A stretch of DNA of 64,000 nucleotides, from NCBI GenBank assembly GCA_002406015.1, contig DHMX01000028.1, positions 20,405 to 84,404 on the forward strand. Reading direction: 5' to 3'. Position 1 is the first letter of the stretch, and each line of letters opens with the position of its first letter. Origin of the DNA: Lachnospiraceae bacterium UBA4631. Its GTDB lineage: Bacteria; Bacillota; Clostridia; Lachnospirales; Lachnospiraceae. The translations under genes and the position numbers were made by a program. Shown here piece after piece: positions 52,200 to 61,093 of this stretch. The notes beneath the pieces are model-generated. The model ran no database searches and had not been told where the DNA came from. It was given only the letters and a program-made list of their open reading frames with translations.

Positions 52200-52949
52200 A
52201 TGAAAATCGTTGAGCTACAGAACCCATCCTATATTCAGATTAATTATCAGGGGAATTTATCTTATGGCGGAAACCAGATGTGGTTTTCCAAGGAAACTCA
52301 CAAACATGCAGAGAACATTGTTTATAAATGGGGCTGTGGCTTGATTGCTATTGGAGACCTGTTCCTTTATCTTGCGAAAAGTGACCGGGAGTTTTCAACA
52401 GCGGCAGTCAGTCTTGCAAGGGTTGCCCGTCCGACCTTGGAGTGGGAGGATTACAAACGATTTTTAACACATTTATTGCAGTCCTATGTGACACTGGTGC
52501 CGGGAAGCGGAATGAACGGCTTTGCAGTTGCCGGAGCTGTCCGTAAGTATTGCAGGAAATACAGATTGCCTATGACGATTGCGTGGAAAGGGTTTATGGA
52601 TGACCAGACGATGCTGAAGGTCATGCAGAAGATGTTAAGGGAGGATTTGCCGATTATTCTGGCAATCGGGCCGAACACCCCATTTGTTTTCGGAAAGAAG
52701 GGAATCCCATTTTATACTATGTCAAAGGATGAACTGATTCCGAGCGGGCATTTATCGGTTCATAGCCATTTCGTAACCGTAACCGGAATCATAGGACGCA
52801 AGCACAAGCAGATATTGCTTCAGATTGCGTCATGGGGAAATCAGTATTATATCGACTATCAGGAATATCGGACGTATATTTCGGAGCATGGAGATACCCT
52901 GACGAGCAGCCTTTTATATTTGTCAAAGGAAGACGGAACCTTGTTTTAA
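52200..52949 (+). CDS. C39-like papain-fold protein, uncharacterised
   Basis: 249 residues. WGCGLIAIGDLFLYL places a Cys in a Gly-rich turn before a helix. VHSHFVTVTGIIGRKHKQILLQIASWGNQYYIDYQEY supplies His and a later Asn/Asp, the order of papain-like C39 folds. There is no signal peptide, so it is cytoplasmic. It is joined directly to the MATE gene, so processing of an exported peptide substrate is conceivable. Substrate and activity unproven. Confidence 0.6.
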   Translation: MKIVELQNPSYIQINYQGNLSYGGNQMWFSKETHKHAENIVYKWGCGLIAIGDLFLYLAKSDREFSTAAVSLARVARPTLEWEDYKRFLTHLLQSYVTLVPGSGMNGFAVAGAVRKYCRKYRLPMTIAWKGFMDDQTMLKVMQKMLREDLPIILAIGPNTPFVFGKKGIPFYTMSKDELIPSGHLSVHSHFVTVTGIIGRKHKQILLQIASWGNQYYIDYQEYRTYISEHGDTLTSSLLYLSKEDGTLF

Positions 52950-53049
52950 GAATATCTTCATAATTCCGAAGACCATTCTTAAGGTTCTGCTGATATGATA
53001 CACATGGAAAAGCTGTGTCTGTAAAAGGAAGAAAATGAGGTAGCAAAGG

Positions 53050-53742
53050 ATGAATATATTAGTATGTGATGATGATAAGGAGATTGTGGAAGCAATCAGC
53101 ATCTATCTGGAGCAGGAGGGTTATACTGTCTGGAAAGCGTATGATGGCGTACAGGCATTGGAATTAATCAGCCAGAGAGATATACAGCTATTAATAATTG
53201 ATATTATGATGCCAAATATGGACGGAACCCATGCGGTGCTGGAGCTGCGGAAGAAGAGTAATATTCCGGTTATTATGCTCTCGGCAAAATCAGAAGACAC
53301 TGATAAGATTATGGGGCTGACCATTGGTGCGGATGACTATATTACCAAGCCGTTTAACCCATTAGAGCTTTTGGCAAGGGTAAAATCCCAGTTGCGGCGT
53401 TATTCCAAGCTGGGAAGTATGCCGGAGGTAAACCGGAATGTTTTGGTAAACGGAGGCCTGGTTCTGGAGGACGATAAGAAACAGGTAACACTGGATGGCG
53501 AGATTGTGAAGCTGACACCAACCGAATATAAGATTGTGCGGTTGTTCATGCAGAATCTCGGCATTGTATTTTCCAGTGCAAAAATTTATGAAAGCATCTG
53601 GGAAGGGGATTCCTATGCAACTGAGAATATTGTGTCCGTACATATTCGAAGGATTCGGGAAAAAATAGAAATCAATCCCAAGGAACCGAAATATATTAAG
53701 GTTATGTGGGGAGTCGGTTATAAAATGGACCGGCTGGATTAG
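53050..53742 (+). CDS. OmpR-family response regulator
   Basis: 230 residues. The receiver domain has ILVCDDDKEIVEAI, phosphoacceptor Asp51 in LLIIDIMMPNMDG, LSAKSEDTDKI and the Lys of YITKPFNP. A winged-helix effector (about 130-228: LTPTEYKIVRLFMQN, VSVHIRRIREKIE, VMWGVGYKMD) follows. VanR-like. It pairs with the sensor kinase 30 bp downstream; their target genes are unknown. Confidence 0.93.
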   Translation: MNILVCDDDKEIVEAISIYLEQEGYTVWKAYDGVQALELISQRDIQLLIIDIMMPNMDGTHAVLELRKKSNIPVIMLSAKSEDTDKIMGLTIGADDYITKPFNPLELLARVKSQLRRYSKLGSMPEVNRNVLVNGGLVLEDDKKQVTLDGEIVKLTPTEYKIVRLFMQNLGIVFSSAKIYESIWEGDSYATENIVSVHIRRIREKIEINPKEPKYIKVMWGVGYKMDRLD

Positions 53743-53772
53743 ACGTACGGAAAGGAAATATAAGAAAACATT

Positions 53773-56559
53773 ATGAAGTCATCAGGCAGTTCCAAAAGAA
53801 ATATACTGGATATAGGTATCTTAGGGGTCACAATCAGTCTGACCCTGTTATCCGGTATGTTTTTTTATAATATGGGTATCCTGTTCGGATATAAGGATAT
53901 AGACTGTAAGCAATATACCGAAACACAAGCATTTGCAGACGAGTTGACAAGGCTGCTTGTAGACTTGGATTATGCGGCGGAGTCTGTAAATGCATTTCAG
54001 TTTAATGTCAAAAGCATTAATATAGAAAAATTATATCTACAGAATGATGAGCTTGGACTGGGAATCGAAAAAAATGTGCGGACAGAAGATTGGATAAGTA
54101 CATTGAATTATAGTTACTATTACGATTTATACGGAATCGGCAGTATAGATAGGACAGAAGAAACCGAGATATATAATGATGCATGGTATACCATTACACT
54201 TTCGGCAGAGGAGATTAAAAATACAACCCGGTTTGCAGAAATGGCAAAGGAAGACTATATACGGCTGTTTATGAAAAATGCGTCCCCGAATATCGGTGAT
54301 GTTATGGATGAAGAGTTTTCGGCAGATGCGTATATTTTATATTATAACGGAATCAAGTATGTGTATTCTCCGAGTGAGGATATGTTTTATTCCGGTATAT
54401 ATGGCTGGTATACGATTCCGGATAAACTGTATTTTAAGAGTTCAGAGGCGGAAGACTGCACAGGGGTGGATTTGTTAAGCTGCAAATTTGCCAGTGAAGA
54501 GGAGCTTATTAAGCAGCTTGCCGGGGAAGGGTGCTATACCTACATGCAGCAGAAGAAGAACTTAGAATATGACAAGCGGAATATTGCATATTATGTGGCT
54601 ACAGGAAATAAGCTTTATACAAATGTGGGGAATCTGGAAAACCTCGTTAGCTGTAATGAATATTTAACGATTACAGCGACTGCCAGCGGAGAATATGCAG
54701 TAACCTGTCATAATTTCACGAATGAATATCTAAGTGATGAAGCTATTACCGGCATAATGAAGGGAATGTCTGACTTAAAGCCGGATGATACGCTTTATAT
54801 CGGGATTTATACGACATTTCCGAACTATGATATATTTGAAGTAGAAAACCAGACATTCAAGCAGTATTATCCGTATACGATTCCTGCACTTATCGTTATG
54901 ATACTCATGGCAATTGCGTCCGGACTGCTGTTGGTTCATATTATTCGGTTCTGTGGAGGAAAAGACGCGGAATCAGGAATTGTCAAACTGAGAATACTGG
55001 ATAAAATACCGGTTGAAATTATGGGATTTGCAGCCGCATTTGGTGTTTGCTTTCTTGTGATTCGGATGTGCCAGGAATTTCAAAACATCCAAGATGTGGT
55101 ATCATTCCAGTTGGATGTACCGAGTGTATTGGTATCCTTTTGGATTGGCTATGCATTCTTTATGGTAGGACTTTTAAGCCTTGTCCGGAGAGGAAAAGCC
55201 GGTCAGATGTTTGAACAGAGTATTTTACGCTGGGGAGGACACCTGTTAAGGGAGGTTGTCAGAGGTATTTCCGGACAAAAGAATCTGACTGCAAGAACTG
55301 TGGAATTATTTATAGTCTACTGGGCTGGAATGCTGTTTAGCGGCTTCTGGATAGTATTTGGCTGGGAGAGCTATTTTGTCATTTTAGGGTTTGCACTGGC
55401 AATTTTGTGGAATATCGGTGCATTGGTGCTTATGATTCGACAGGCACAGGGAGAACAGCGGATACGGGACCTTACACAGATACTGGCATCCGGCAATTTA
55501 GACGTATCAATGCCGGACGGAAAGCATCTGGCAACAGAACGGGAAATCTTAGATAATATTAACCATTTAAGTGACGGACTTCAAAAGGCAGTGGAAAAGA
55601 GTATCTATGATGAGCGTATGAAGGCGGAGCTGATTACAAATGTTTCCCATGATATTAAGACCCCATTGACTTCTATTATCAGCTATGTTGATTTGATAAA
55701 GCGGGAAAATGTAGATAATGAAAATGTAAAGCATTATATAGAAATTCTGGACCGCAAATCACAAAGACTCAAGCAGTTGACGGAGGACTTGGTAGAGGTA
55801 TCTAAGCTGACAACCGGAAATGTTGAATTAGAGAGAGTGCCGATTGATTTCGGAGAGCTGTTGAGACAGACCATCGGAGAATTTGAGGATAGGTTTTCAG
55901 TTCAGAAGCTACAGGTAATCGATAGCATTGAGGAACAGCCGTATATGATTTTTGCAGACGGCAGGAGAACCTTCCGGATTCTGGAAAATCTGTTTCAAAA
56001 TATATATAAATATGCCATGCCGGAAACCCGCGTTTACATTGATATGAAAAAGGAAGCCGGGATGATTGAGCTGGCAATTAAGAATATTTCCAAAGCCCCG
56101 TTAAATATTGACGCAAGTGAACTGATGGAGCGTTTTGTGCGGGGAGATTCCTCCAGAAGCACCGAAGGCAGTGGATTGGGACTTTCCATTGCTCAGCATT
56201 TGGTAGAATTGCAGGACGGAGAATTTCAGATATATCTGGATGGAGACCTATTCAAAATTGTAATCAGATTTCCGGAATATGTATGTACGAACACAGTCAT
56301 TGAGATGGAGGAAGACCGGGTATCCATAGAACCGCAGGAGCCACTGTTAATTGGAAATATCCAAACTGCCGGAACTGCCAAAGCCGCTGGGAATACTGGA
56401 AATGTTGAAACTGTTGGGAATAGTGAAACTGCCGGAAATACCGAAATTATTGAAACTACTGGAACTACCGAAACTACTGAAAATCCCGAAGCCGCCCAAA
56501 TTGCCGGAACTACCGGAGCTGCTAAAACTGCTGGGAATATGAAGAAAGTAGAAAAATAG
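53773..56559 (+). CDS. Large membrane sensor histidine kinase
   Basis: 928 residues. The first membrane helix is at about 14-34, a 340-residue extracytoplasmic sensor follows, then about five helices (375-565). HisKA comes next with NVSHDIKTPLTSII (phospho-His626), and HATPase_c with ENLFQNIYKYA and GSGLGLSIAQHLVELQ. After the kinase core, about 70 residues of degenerate Gly/Thr/Glu/Ala repeats (TAGTAKAAGNTGNVETVGN...) end in KKVEK, an unusual tail. VanS-like organisation. The signal is unknown. Confidence 0.88.
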   Translation: MKSSGSSKRNILDIGILGVTISLTLLSGMFFYNMGILFGYKDIDCKQYTETQAFADELTRLLVDLDYAAESVNAFQFNVKSINIEKLYLQNDELGLGIEKNVRTEDWISTLNYSYYYDLYGIGSIDRTEETEIYNDAWYTITLSAEEIKNTTRFAEMAKEDYIRLFMKNASPNIGDVMDEEFSADAYILYYNGIKYVYSPSEDMFYSGIYGWYTIPDKLYFKSSEAEDCTGVDLLSCKFASEEELIKQLAGEGCYTYMQQKKNLEYDKRNIAYYVATGNKLYTNVGNLENLVSCNEYLTITATASGEYAVTCHNFTNEYLSDEAITGIMKGMSDLKPDDTLYIGIYTTFPNYDIFEVENQTFKQYYPYTIPALIVMILMAIASGLLLVHIIRFCGGKDAESGIVKLRILDKIPVEIMGFAAAFGVCFLVIRMCQEFQNIQDVVSFQLDVPSVLVSFWIGYAFFMVGLLSLVRRGKAGQMFEQSILRWGGHLLREVVRGISGQKNLTARTVELFIVYWAGMLFSGFWIVFGWESYFVILGFALAILWNIGALVLMIRQAQGEQRIRDLTQILASGNLDVSMPDGKHLATEREILDNINHLSDGLQKAVEKSIYDERMKAELITNVSHDIKTPLTSIISYVDLIKRENVDNENVKHYIEILDRKSQRLKQLTEDLVEVSKLTTGNVELERVPIDFGELLRQTIGEFEDRFSVQKLQVIDSIEEQPYMIFADGRRTFRILENLFQNIYKYAMPETRVYIDMKKEAGMIELAIKNISKAPLNIDASELMERFVRGDSSRSTEGSGLGLSIAQHLVELQDGEFQIYLDGDLFKIVIRFPEYVCTNTVIEMEEDRVSIEPQEPLLIGNIQTAGTAKAAGNTGNVETVGNSETAGNTEIIETTGTTETTENPEAAQIAGTTGAAKTAGNMKKVEK

Positions 56560-56581
56560 TAAAAATATGGAAAAATATTAA

Positions 56582-56620
56582 AAAGGTGTGTCAATCCTGT
56601 CATGGATTGACACACCTTTA
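56582..56620 (+). terminator. Rho-independent terminator of the two-component operon
   Basis: AAAGGTGTGTCAATCC and GGATTGACACACCTTT form a perfect 16-bp stem with a 6-nt loop. Confidence 0.85.
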
Positions 56621-56663
56621 TGTTATGTTACTTCCAGATTAAAAACGCAAGGAGGAATATAAC

Positions 56664-56849
56664 ATGAAACACATATTTGGAATTATTACATTAGGAGGGT
56701 TCATGGCAACCATGCTATGCTATGTACTGGCAGGAGTAGATGTAACGAAACCGGAGCTGGTAGTTACATTCTTTACCTGGATTGGAATAGAAACGATTCT
56801 TTGCGGAATCCGAAAACTGCTTCGCCATGCAGAACACGTACATGGATAA
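56664..56849 (+). CDS. Small two-helix membrane protein
   Basis: 61 residues with an AAGGAGGAATA ribosome site. Two hydrophobic helices (about 3-25 and 34-50) and a His/Arg-rich end (RKLLRHAEHVHG). It lies alone between the two-component system and a CBS-domain gene. No family recognised; function unknown. Confidence 0.6.
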   Translation: MKHIFGIITLGGFMATMLCYVLAGVDVTKPELVVTFFTWIGIETILCGIRKLLRHAEHVHG

Positions 56850-56871
56850 ACCGCTTGCACCGATAGCACAA

Positions 56872-57288
56872 TCAGGATTGTGACAGGGATTTTAATTTGT
56901 TATAGATGTATTGAATAACATCTTTTCTGGTAATAATCCCTATGAACTTTTTATTGTCATCCACAACCGGAACGAAGTTCTGATTTGTAACCTTTGAAAT
57001 CAAATCCTCTATGTCTGAATTAATGGATACCGGTTCATAACTGACAGAGCGAAGGATGGCAAGAACGTTTTCGTTGACATCCGGTTCGGGACCTCCGGTG
57101 GTAATATTATTAAAATGACGAAGAAAATCCCCCTCTGTAATGGTTCCGACATACTCACCGTCTTCCGTAATAATCGGAACGGATGTATAAGTATTTGCCT
57201 GCATCTGCATTAATGCCCGGCGAATGGTGATGTTGGATTGGATATAATCAACCTCACTTTTGGGCGTAAGAAAAAATAAAATATTCAT
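56872..57288 (-). CDS. Tandem CBS-domain protein
   Basis: 138 residues with two CBS motifs. The first is VPIITEDGEYVGTITEGDFLRHF and the second VPVVDDNKKFIGIITRKDVIQYI, an arrangement that binds adenine nucleotides. No catalytic domain, so it is a stand-alone sensor or a regulator of an unlinked partner. AGGGAGGTT precedes the ATG. Confidence 0.88.
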   Translation of the reverse strand: MNILFFLTPKSEVDYIQSNITIRRALMQMQANTYTSVPIITEDGEYVGTITEGDFLRHFNNITTGGPEPDVNENVLAILRSVSYEPVSINSDIEDLISKVTNQNFVPVVDDNKKFIGIITRKDVIQYIYNKLKSLSQS

Positions 57289-57490
57289 TGTCTGCTTGAA
57301 CCTCCCTCATGCATGATAAGCTGCCGTTTACTGTTATTCTTAATTATATAAAAAAAACGAGACTTAGACAATGGAAAAAGACCGAATAATTTATGAAGTT
57401 TTTGTGATATTTTTGTCTGAATGTGGAAGAAAAGGTTGTGAATTATAGCGGGTTTTGTTAAAATAAAAGAGGTTATGAGGAGGTAACACA

Positions 57491-58636
57491 ATGGATATGG
57501 ATAATATATTTAATCAGAATGTCGATTTCTTGATTCAGGCAAGAGAGGAAGTGGTTGCCTGTAATCAAATGGAGCAAAAGCAGAAGCAGCTTCAGGAACG
57601 TGAAGATAAAATGCAGAAAGCAATTGCACAGGAAGAGAAGTCTATTCATGATGAGATTAATACAACAATAAAGAAGCGAAAAGCCGAGATTGAAAATACG
57701 TATGATGCCCAGTTAGATGCGGGACGTAAGAAGCTGAAAAAAGCACAGGAACAGAAGAATAAGGAAAAGTCTGAACGGGTCGGACAGCGGGTAGACGAAG
57801 AAACAGCGGATGTGAAGGAAAACAGCCGGCAGTTAAAGACAGAGATGCGGACGTTGTTTAAGAAGAATCATGTTCCGGCATTTTGTCAGACAGGCTTCTA
57901 TTATGCATTGTTCATGCCAAAGGGTATCAAAGAGATTTTAATACTGTTGCTTATGATAGTGATTGGATTAGCCGGTATTCCGTTTGGTATCTATGAATTA
58001 TTTGCAAGAGTAATTTTAGCGGACAAACCGATTGTACAGGCATCCTATTTTATGGCACTGGTAATTGCCGTAAGCTTAATTGTAGTGCTGGGAATTTATT
58101 TCCTTATATTTAATCTGACAAAGGTTCGGCATCGGGATACCATTGCAGAGGGACGTAAGATTCGAAATCAGATGCTTGCCAACGATAAAAATATCCGGGC
58201 AATCAAGAATGCAATCAATAAGGACAAGGATGAAAGTCAATACGGCTTGGATGCATACGACCAGAAGATTCAGGAATCCCAAAATGAAATGGACGCAATT
58301 GCAGAGGAGAAGCAGGCAGCCTTAACAGAATTTGAACAGCAGACCAGAAATACGATTATAGACGAGATTAACGGCAGACGGCAGGCGAAGCTGGATGATA
58401 TGCGTCAGCAGGCAGCGGCTGTAGAAGAAGAGCGTTATGATGTAGAAGGCAAAATAAAAGAAGCGGCTCTTGCTATCACGAATAAATATGCAAAATATCT
58501 GGGTAAGAATATCTGTAAGGAAGAAACCTTGAGTGATATTATCAATATTATGCAGACAGAGCAAATCGATACGATTTCAGAAGGAATTGCCATCTATAAG
58601 GGAGAAGCACCACATCGGGAGCAGCCGGAGGAATAG
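57491..58636 (+). CDS. Coiled-coil membrane protein of unknown function
   Basis: 381 residues. A long N-terminal coiled coil (about 15-120: MEQKQKQLQEREDKMQKAIA and on), two membrane helices (about 150-172 and 182-206) and a C-terminal coiled coil (about 215-350) are visible. The helices separate two cytoplasmic coils. GAGGAGGTAAC precedes the ATG. No enzyme motif. A scaffold role is conceivable; function unknown. Confidence 0.7.
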   Translation: MDMDNIFNQNVDFLIQAREEVVACNQMEQKQKQLQEREDKMQKAIAQEEKSIHDEINTTIKKRKAEIENTYDAQLDAGRKKLKKAQEQKNKEKSERVGQRVDEETADVKENSRQLKTEMRTLFKKNHVPAFCQTGFYYALFMPKGIKEILILLLMIVIGLAGIPFGIYELFARVILADKPIVQASYFMALVIAVSLIVVLGIYFLIFNLTKVRHRDTIAEGRKIRNQMLANDKNIRAIKNAINKDKDESQYGLDAYDQKIQESQNEMDAIAEEKQAALTEFEQQTRNTIIDEINGRRQAKLDDMRQQAAAVEEERYDVEGKIKEAALAITNKYAKYLGKNICKEETLSDIINIMQTEQIDTISEGIAIYKGEAPHREQPEE

Positions 58637-58695
58637 AGGGCTGAAAAGCATAATTGAGAACAGCGAATTGTAGGATTCGTGAAAGAATAAAGAAT

Positions 58696-58786
58696 AGAAA
58701 TAAAAAAGTAATCAAGAAATAAAAAGTAATCGAGAAATAAAAAGTAATCGAGAAATAAAAAGTAATTGAGAAATAAAAATAATTTC
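58696..58786 (+). repeat. 18-bp tandem repeat downstream of the coiled-coil gene
   Basis: About five units of AGAAATAAAAAGTAATCG start at 58696, 58715, 58733, 58751 and 58769; the middle two are identical. AT-rich and non-coding. Confidence 0.8.
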
Positions 58787-58816
58787 AGAGTAAGAATAAT
58801 AATGTAAGAAATGTTG

Positions 58817-58866
58817 AAAGGGCAGGAGTCACGTAGCATAAAAATGCTGGGATTTCTGCCCTTTTA
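58817..58866. terminator. Terminator between the coiled-coil gene and yyaC
   Basis: AAAGGGCAG (58817-58825) pairs with CTGCCCTTT (58856-58864), followed by T on the plus strand. Internal GCAT/ATGC pairing extends it. It can serve both converging genes. Confidence 0.7.
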
Positions 58867-58900
58867 TAAGTGTCGCTGGTGTTGTCCGGTTCTAATTATT

Positions 58901-59503
58901 TTATTCATAATCAACCAGCAGTTCTGAACGATTGATTGCAGTGAGCTGAGAAACAACCGGTATCGGTAAGCTTTCTTCTGCACGCTGTACACCCAGAGCA
59001 ATACATTCTACTAATTGCATGACAGTATACAGTCTGGTATTTTGTAGCAAGAAAGCACCCGGCCGACCCGATAGATTTACAATTCCGGTAATCGATATAT
59101 CACCGATAGCCGGCAAATCCTTTGCTATCCCCTGTCCCGGCTTCAAAGGACCTTGGCGGAGGGTTACATAACCAATGTGGTCTCTTGTGCCGAGAGAAGC
59201 ATCAATTGCTATAATATAAGGGTTATCGTAGGTTTCATAGATTTCATCCAATGTATCAATCAGGTTAATGGCATGAACCGGATGCTCCAGATTGCCGTAT
59301 ACGATAAATTGCTCCACAGACGTTTTAAGCTGATGACCGACCAGAGGACCCAGAGAATCCCCGGTAACGCGGTCGGTACCGATACACAGGATAATAATCG
59401 GCTGTGAATGCAGGTGAGTAAGCATCAATAAGTTGTATAGTTCTTCGCCAAGAGCCTCACAGGCAGTTGATTCCGAAGCATTAAAATAAATTGTTTTTTT
59501 CAT
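58901..59503 (-). CDS. yyaC: YyaC-family sporulation protein (Gpr-like fold)
   Basis: 200 residues. The DUF1256 core is evident: PIIILCIGTDRVTGDSLGPLVGHQLK, YIIAIDASLGTRDHIGYVTLRQGPLKPGQG and LPAIGDISITGIVN. These proteins share the fold of the germination protease Gpr and are made during sporulation. A processing or hydrolase activity is likely but unproven. Supports the organism being a spore former. Confidence 0.9.
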   Translation of the reverse strand: MKKTIYFNASESTACEALGEELYNLLMLTHLHSQPIIILCIGTDRVTGDSLGPLVGHQLKTSVEQFIVYGNLEHPVHAINLIDTLDEIYETYDNPYIIAIDASLGTRDHIGYVTLRQGPLKPGQGIAKDLPAIGDISITGIVNLSGRPGAFLLQNTRLYTVMQLVECIALGVQRAEESLPIPVVSQLTAINRSELLVDYE

Positions 59504-59755
59504 AATTACACCATTTCGTCTAGATTCGTATATATACAGTATGAACGGGAATACAGGTTTTAGACATTTGAGTTATTGTCAATTCCTGACGAAAGGAGAA
59601 GGAAAGAAAGGGAGAGGATAATATCGGCTCGAAATGATATAGAAATTGCGATAAAATATGAAACCAAGCCGACAGGATTTGATAAAGAAACTGATTTCTC
59701 AGTGCTATGATGCATCTATCGAAGCGGATAGTGCAGAAAGGCGGGAGAAATCAAG

Positions 59756-60967
59756 ATGATAGAAGTAATATACGATAGTGCTGAGACGGAGGAAGAGGCA
59801 AGTGAAATTTCGGGCATCCGACTCCCGAAAAATATACGTCAGGTAGGAACGCCGCAGGGGGGAAGAAGAATCTATGTAGAAGATTATGTGATGACCTATC
59901 TGAATCAACTGGCAAAGCCCGGAAATACATATGCAAGAGGAGCAATTCTGCTTGGAGAATATAAGCAGATAGAACAGCAAGGGGTTTTATTTATCAGCGG
60001 AGCCATTGAAGCACAGAATATGGAGCTGGATTTAGAAGAAATTGAATTTACTAATGAAATCTGGAGCCAGATATACAACGAAGTAAAACGGTATTTTCCG
60101 GATTTGGAGGTTGTAGGCTGGTTCTTGTCACGCATGGGCTTTTCAACGGAAATCAACGAAAAAATAACAAAGATTCATTTGGAAAACTTTCCGGGGCGTG
60201 ACAAGGTACTGTATCTGATTGATGCTCTGGAGGAAGAGGATGCGTGGTACTTATATGAAAATAACGGCTTAAAAAAGCAAAGCGGCTATTATATTTATTA
60301 TACGAGAAATGATGCCATGCAAAGCTATATGGTGACACAGAGAAATCATATGGTAGAAGCAGAGACAGATGTGGCAAAGAGGGATGAAGAACTGCTAAGA
60401 AGGTATCGAAGCCGGCTGGAACAGAAGGAGCCGCCGGCACCGCCCAGAAAGCCGGTAAGCTTTTTCTATGTAGCAAGCTCAGTCTTGACAATCGCCTTTC
60501 TTGTGCTGGGAATCACAGTCATAAATAGTTATGACCGTTTAAAAAATCTGGAAACCGCATTTCATAGAATTGATTTTATGTCCGAAGCCAGCACCGAGAG
60601 TGACATAAAGACAAATGTTGTCTCCGTAAATGCCAATGTAGAGCCTACCACCGAAACGGAAACCCAGACCGAAGAGGTATCCTCGGAAACCACATCCATA
60701 GTAGACGAGCAGGCAGGAGAAAGTACAGCAGCCAATGTAACCAGTGAAACGGAAACGGAGGAAGCTGCAACAACAGAGGTAATAGCATCCAATATAGCAA
60801 ATGCACCGAAATACTATACCGTACAGGATGGTGATACCTTATCCTCCATCAGCTTTTCTATGTATCATTCCATTTTATATGTAGATAACATTATGGAAGC
60901 AAATGAAATGCAGAACGGAGACGAAATCTATGTCGGACAGCAGATATTGATTCCGAGTATTCCGTAA
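59756..60967 (+). CDS. MPN-like/LysM membrane protein
   Basis: 403 residues. A cytoplasmic N-terminal domain (about 40-200) has the shape of an MPN/JAB fold: ARGAILLGEYKQIEQQGVLFISGAI, then VVGWFLSRMGFSTEINEKITKIH, where the JAMM His-x-His is replaced, so it should be non-catalytic. A membrane helix (about 240-260), a Thr/Glu-rich linker and a C-terminal LysM (YYTVQDGDTLSSISFSMYHSILYVDNIMEANEM, about 355-402) follow. It links an internal recognition domain to peptidoglycan. Function unknown. Confidence 0.7.
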   Translation: MIEVIYDSAETEEEASEISGIRLPKNIRQVGTPQGGRRIYVEDYVMTYLNQLAKPGNTYARGAILLGEYKQIEQQGVLFISGAIEAQNMELDLEEIEFTNEIWSQIYNEVKRYFPDLEVVGWFLSRMGFSTEINEKITKIHLENFPGRDKVLYLIDALEEEDAWYLYENNGLKKQSGYYIYYTRNDAMQSYMVTQRNHMVEAETDVAKRDEELLRRYRSRLEQKEPPAPPRKPVSFFYVASSVLTIAFLVLGITVINSYDRLKNLETAFHRIDFMSEASTESDIKTNVVSVNANVEPTTETETQTEEVSSETTSIVDEQAGESTAANVTSETETEEAATTEVIASNIANAPKYYTVQDGDTLSSISFSMYHSILYVDNIMEANEMQNGDEIYVGQQILIPSIP

Positions 60968-61093
60968 GCGTCTGTCCCGGATAAGGTTCAAGCCGGTTCC
61001 GGACTTGCCTAAAATAAAAGTAGTCCTATCAGAAAAAATATGGTAATATCATAAGTGTCATAATAGAGTGGAAAAAGCAGGAAAGAGATTGAT

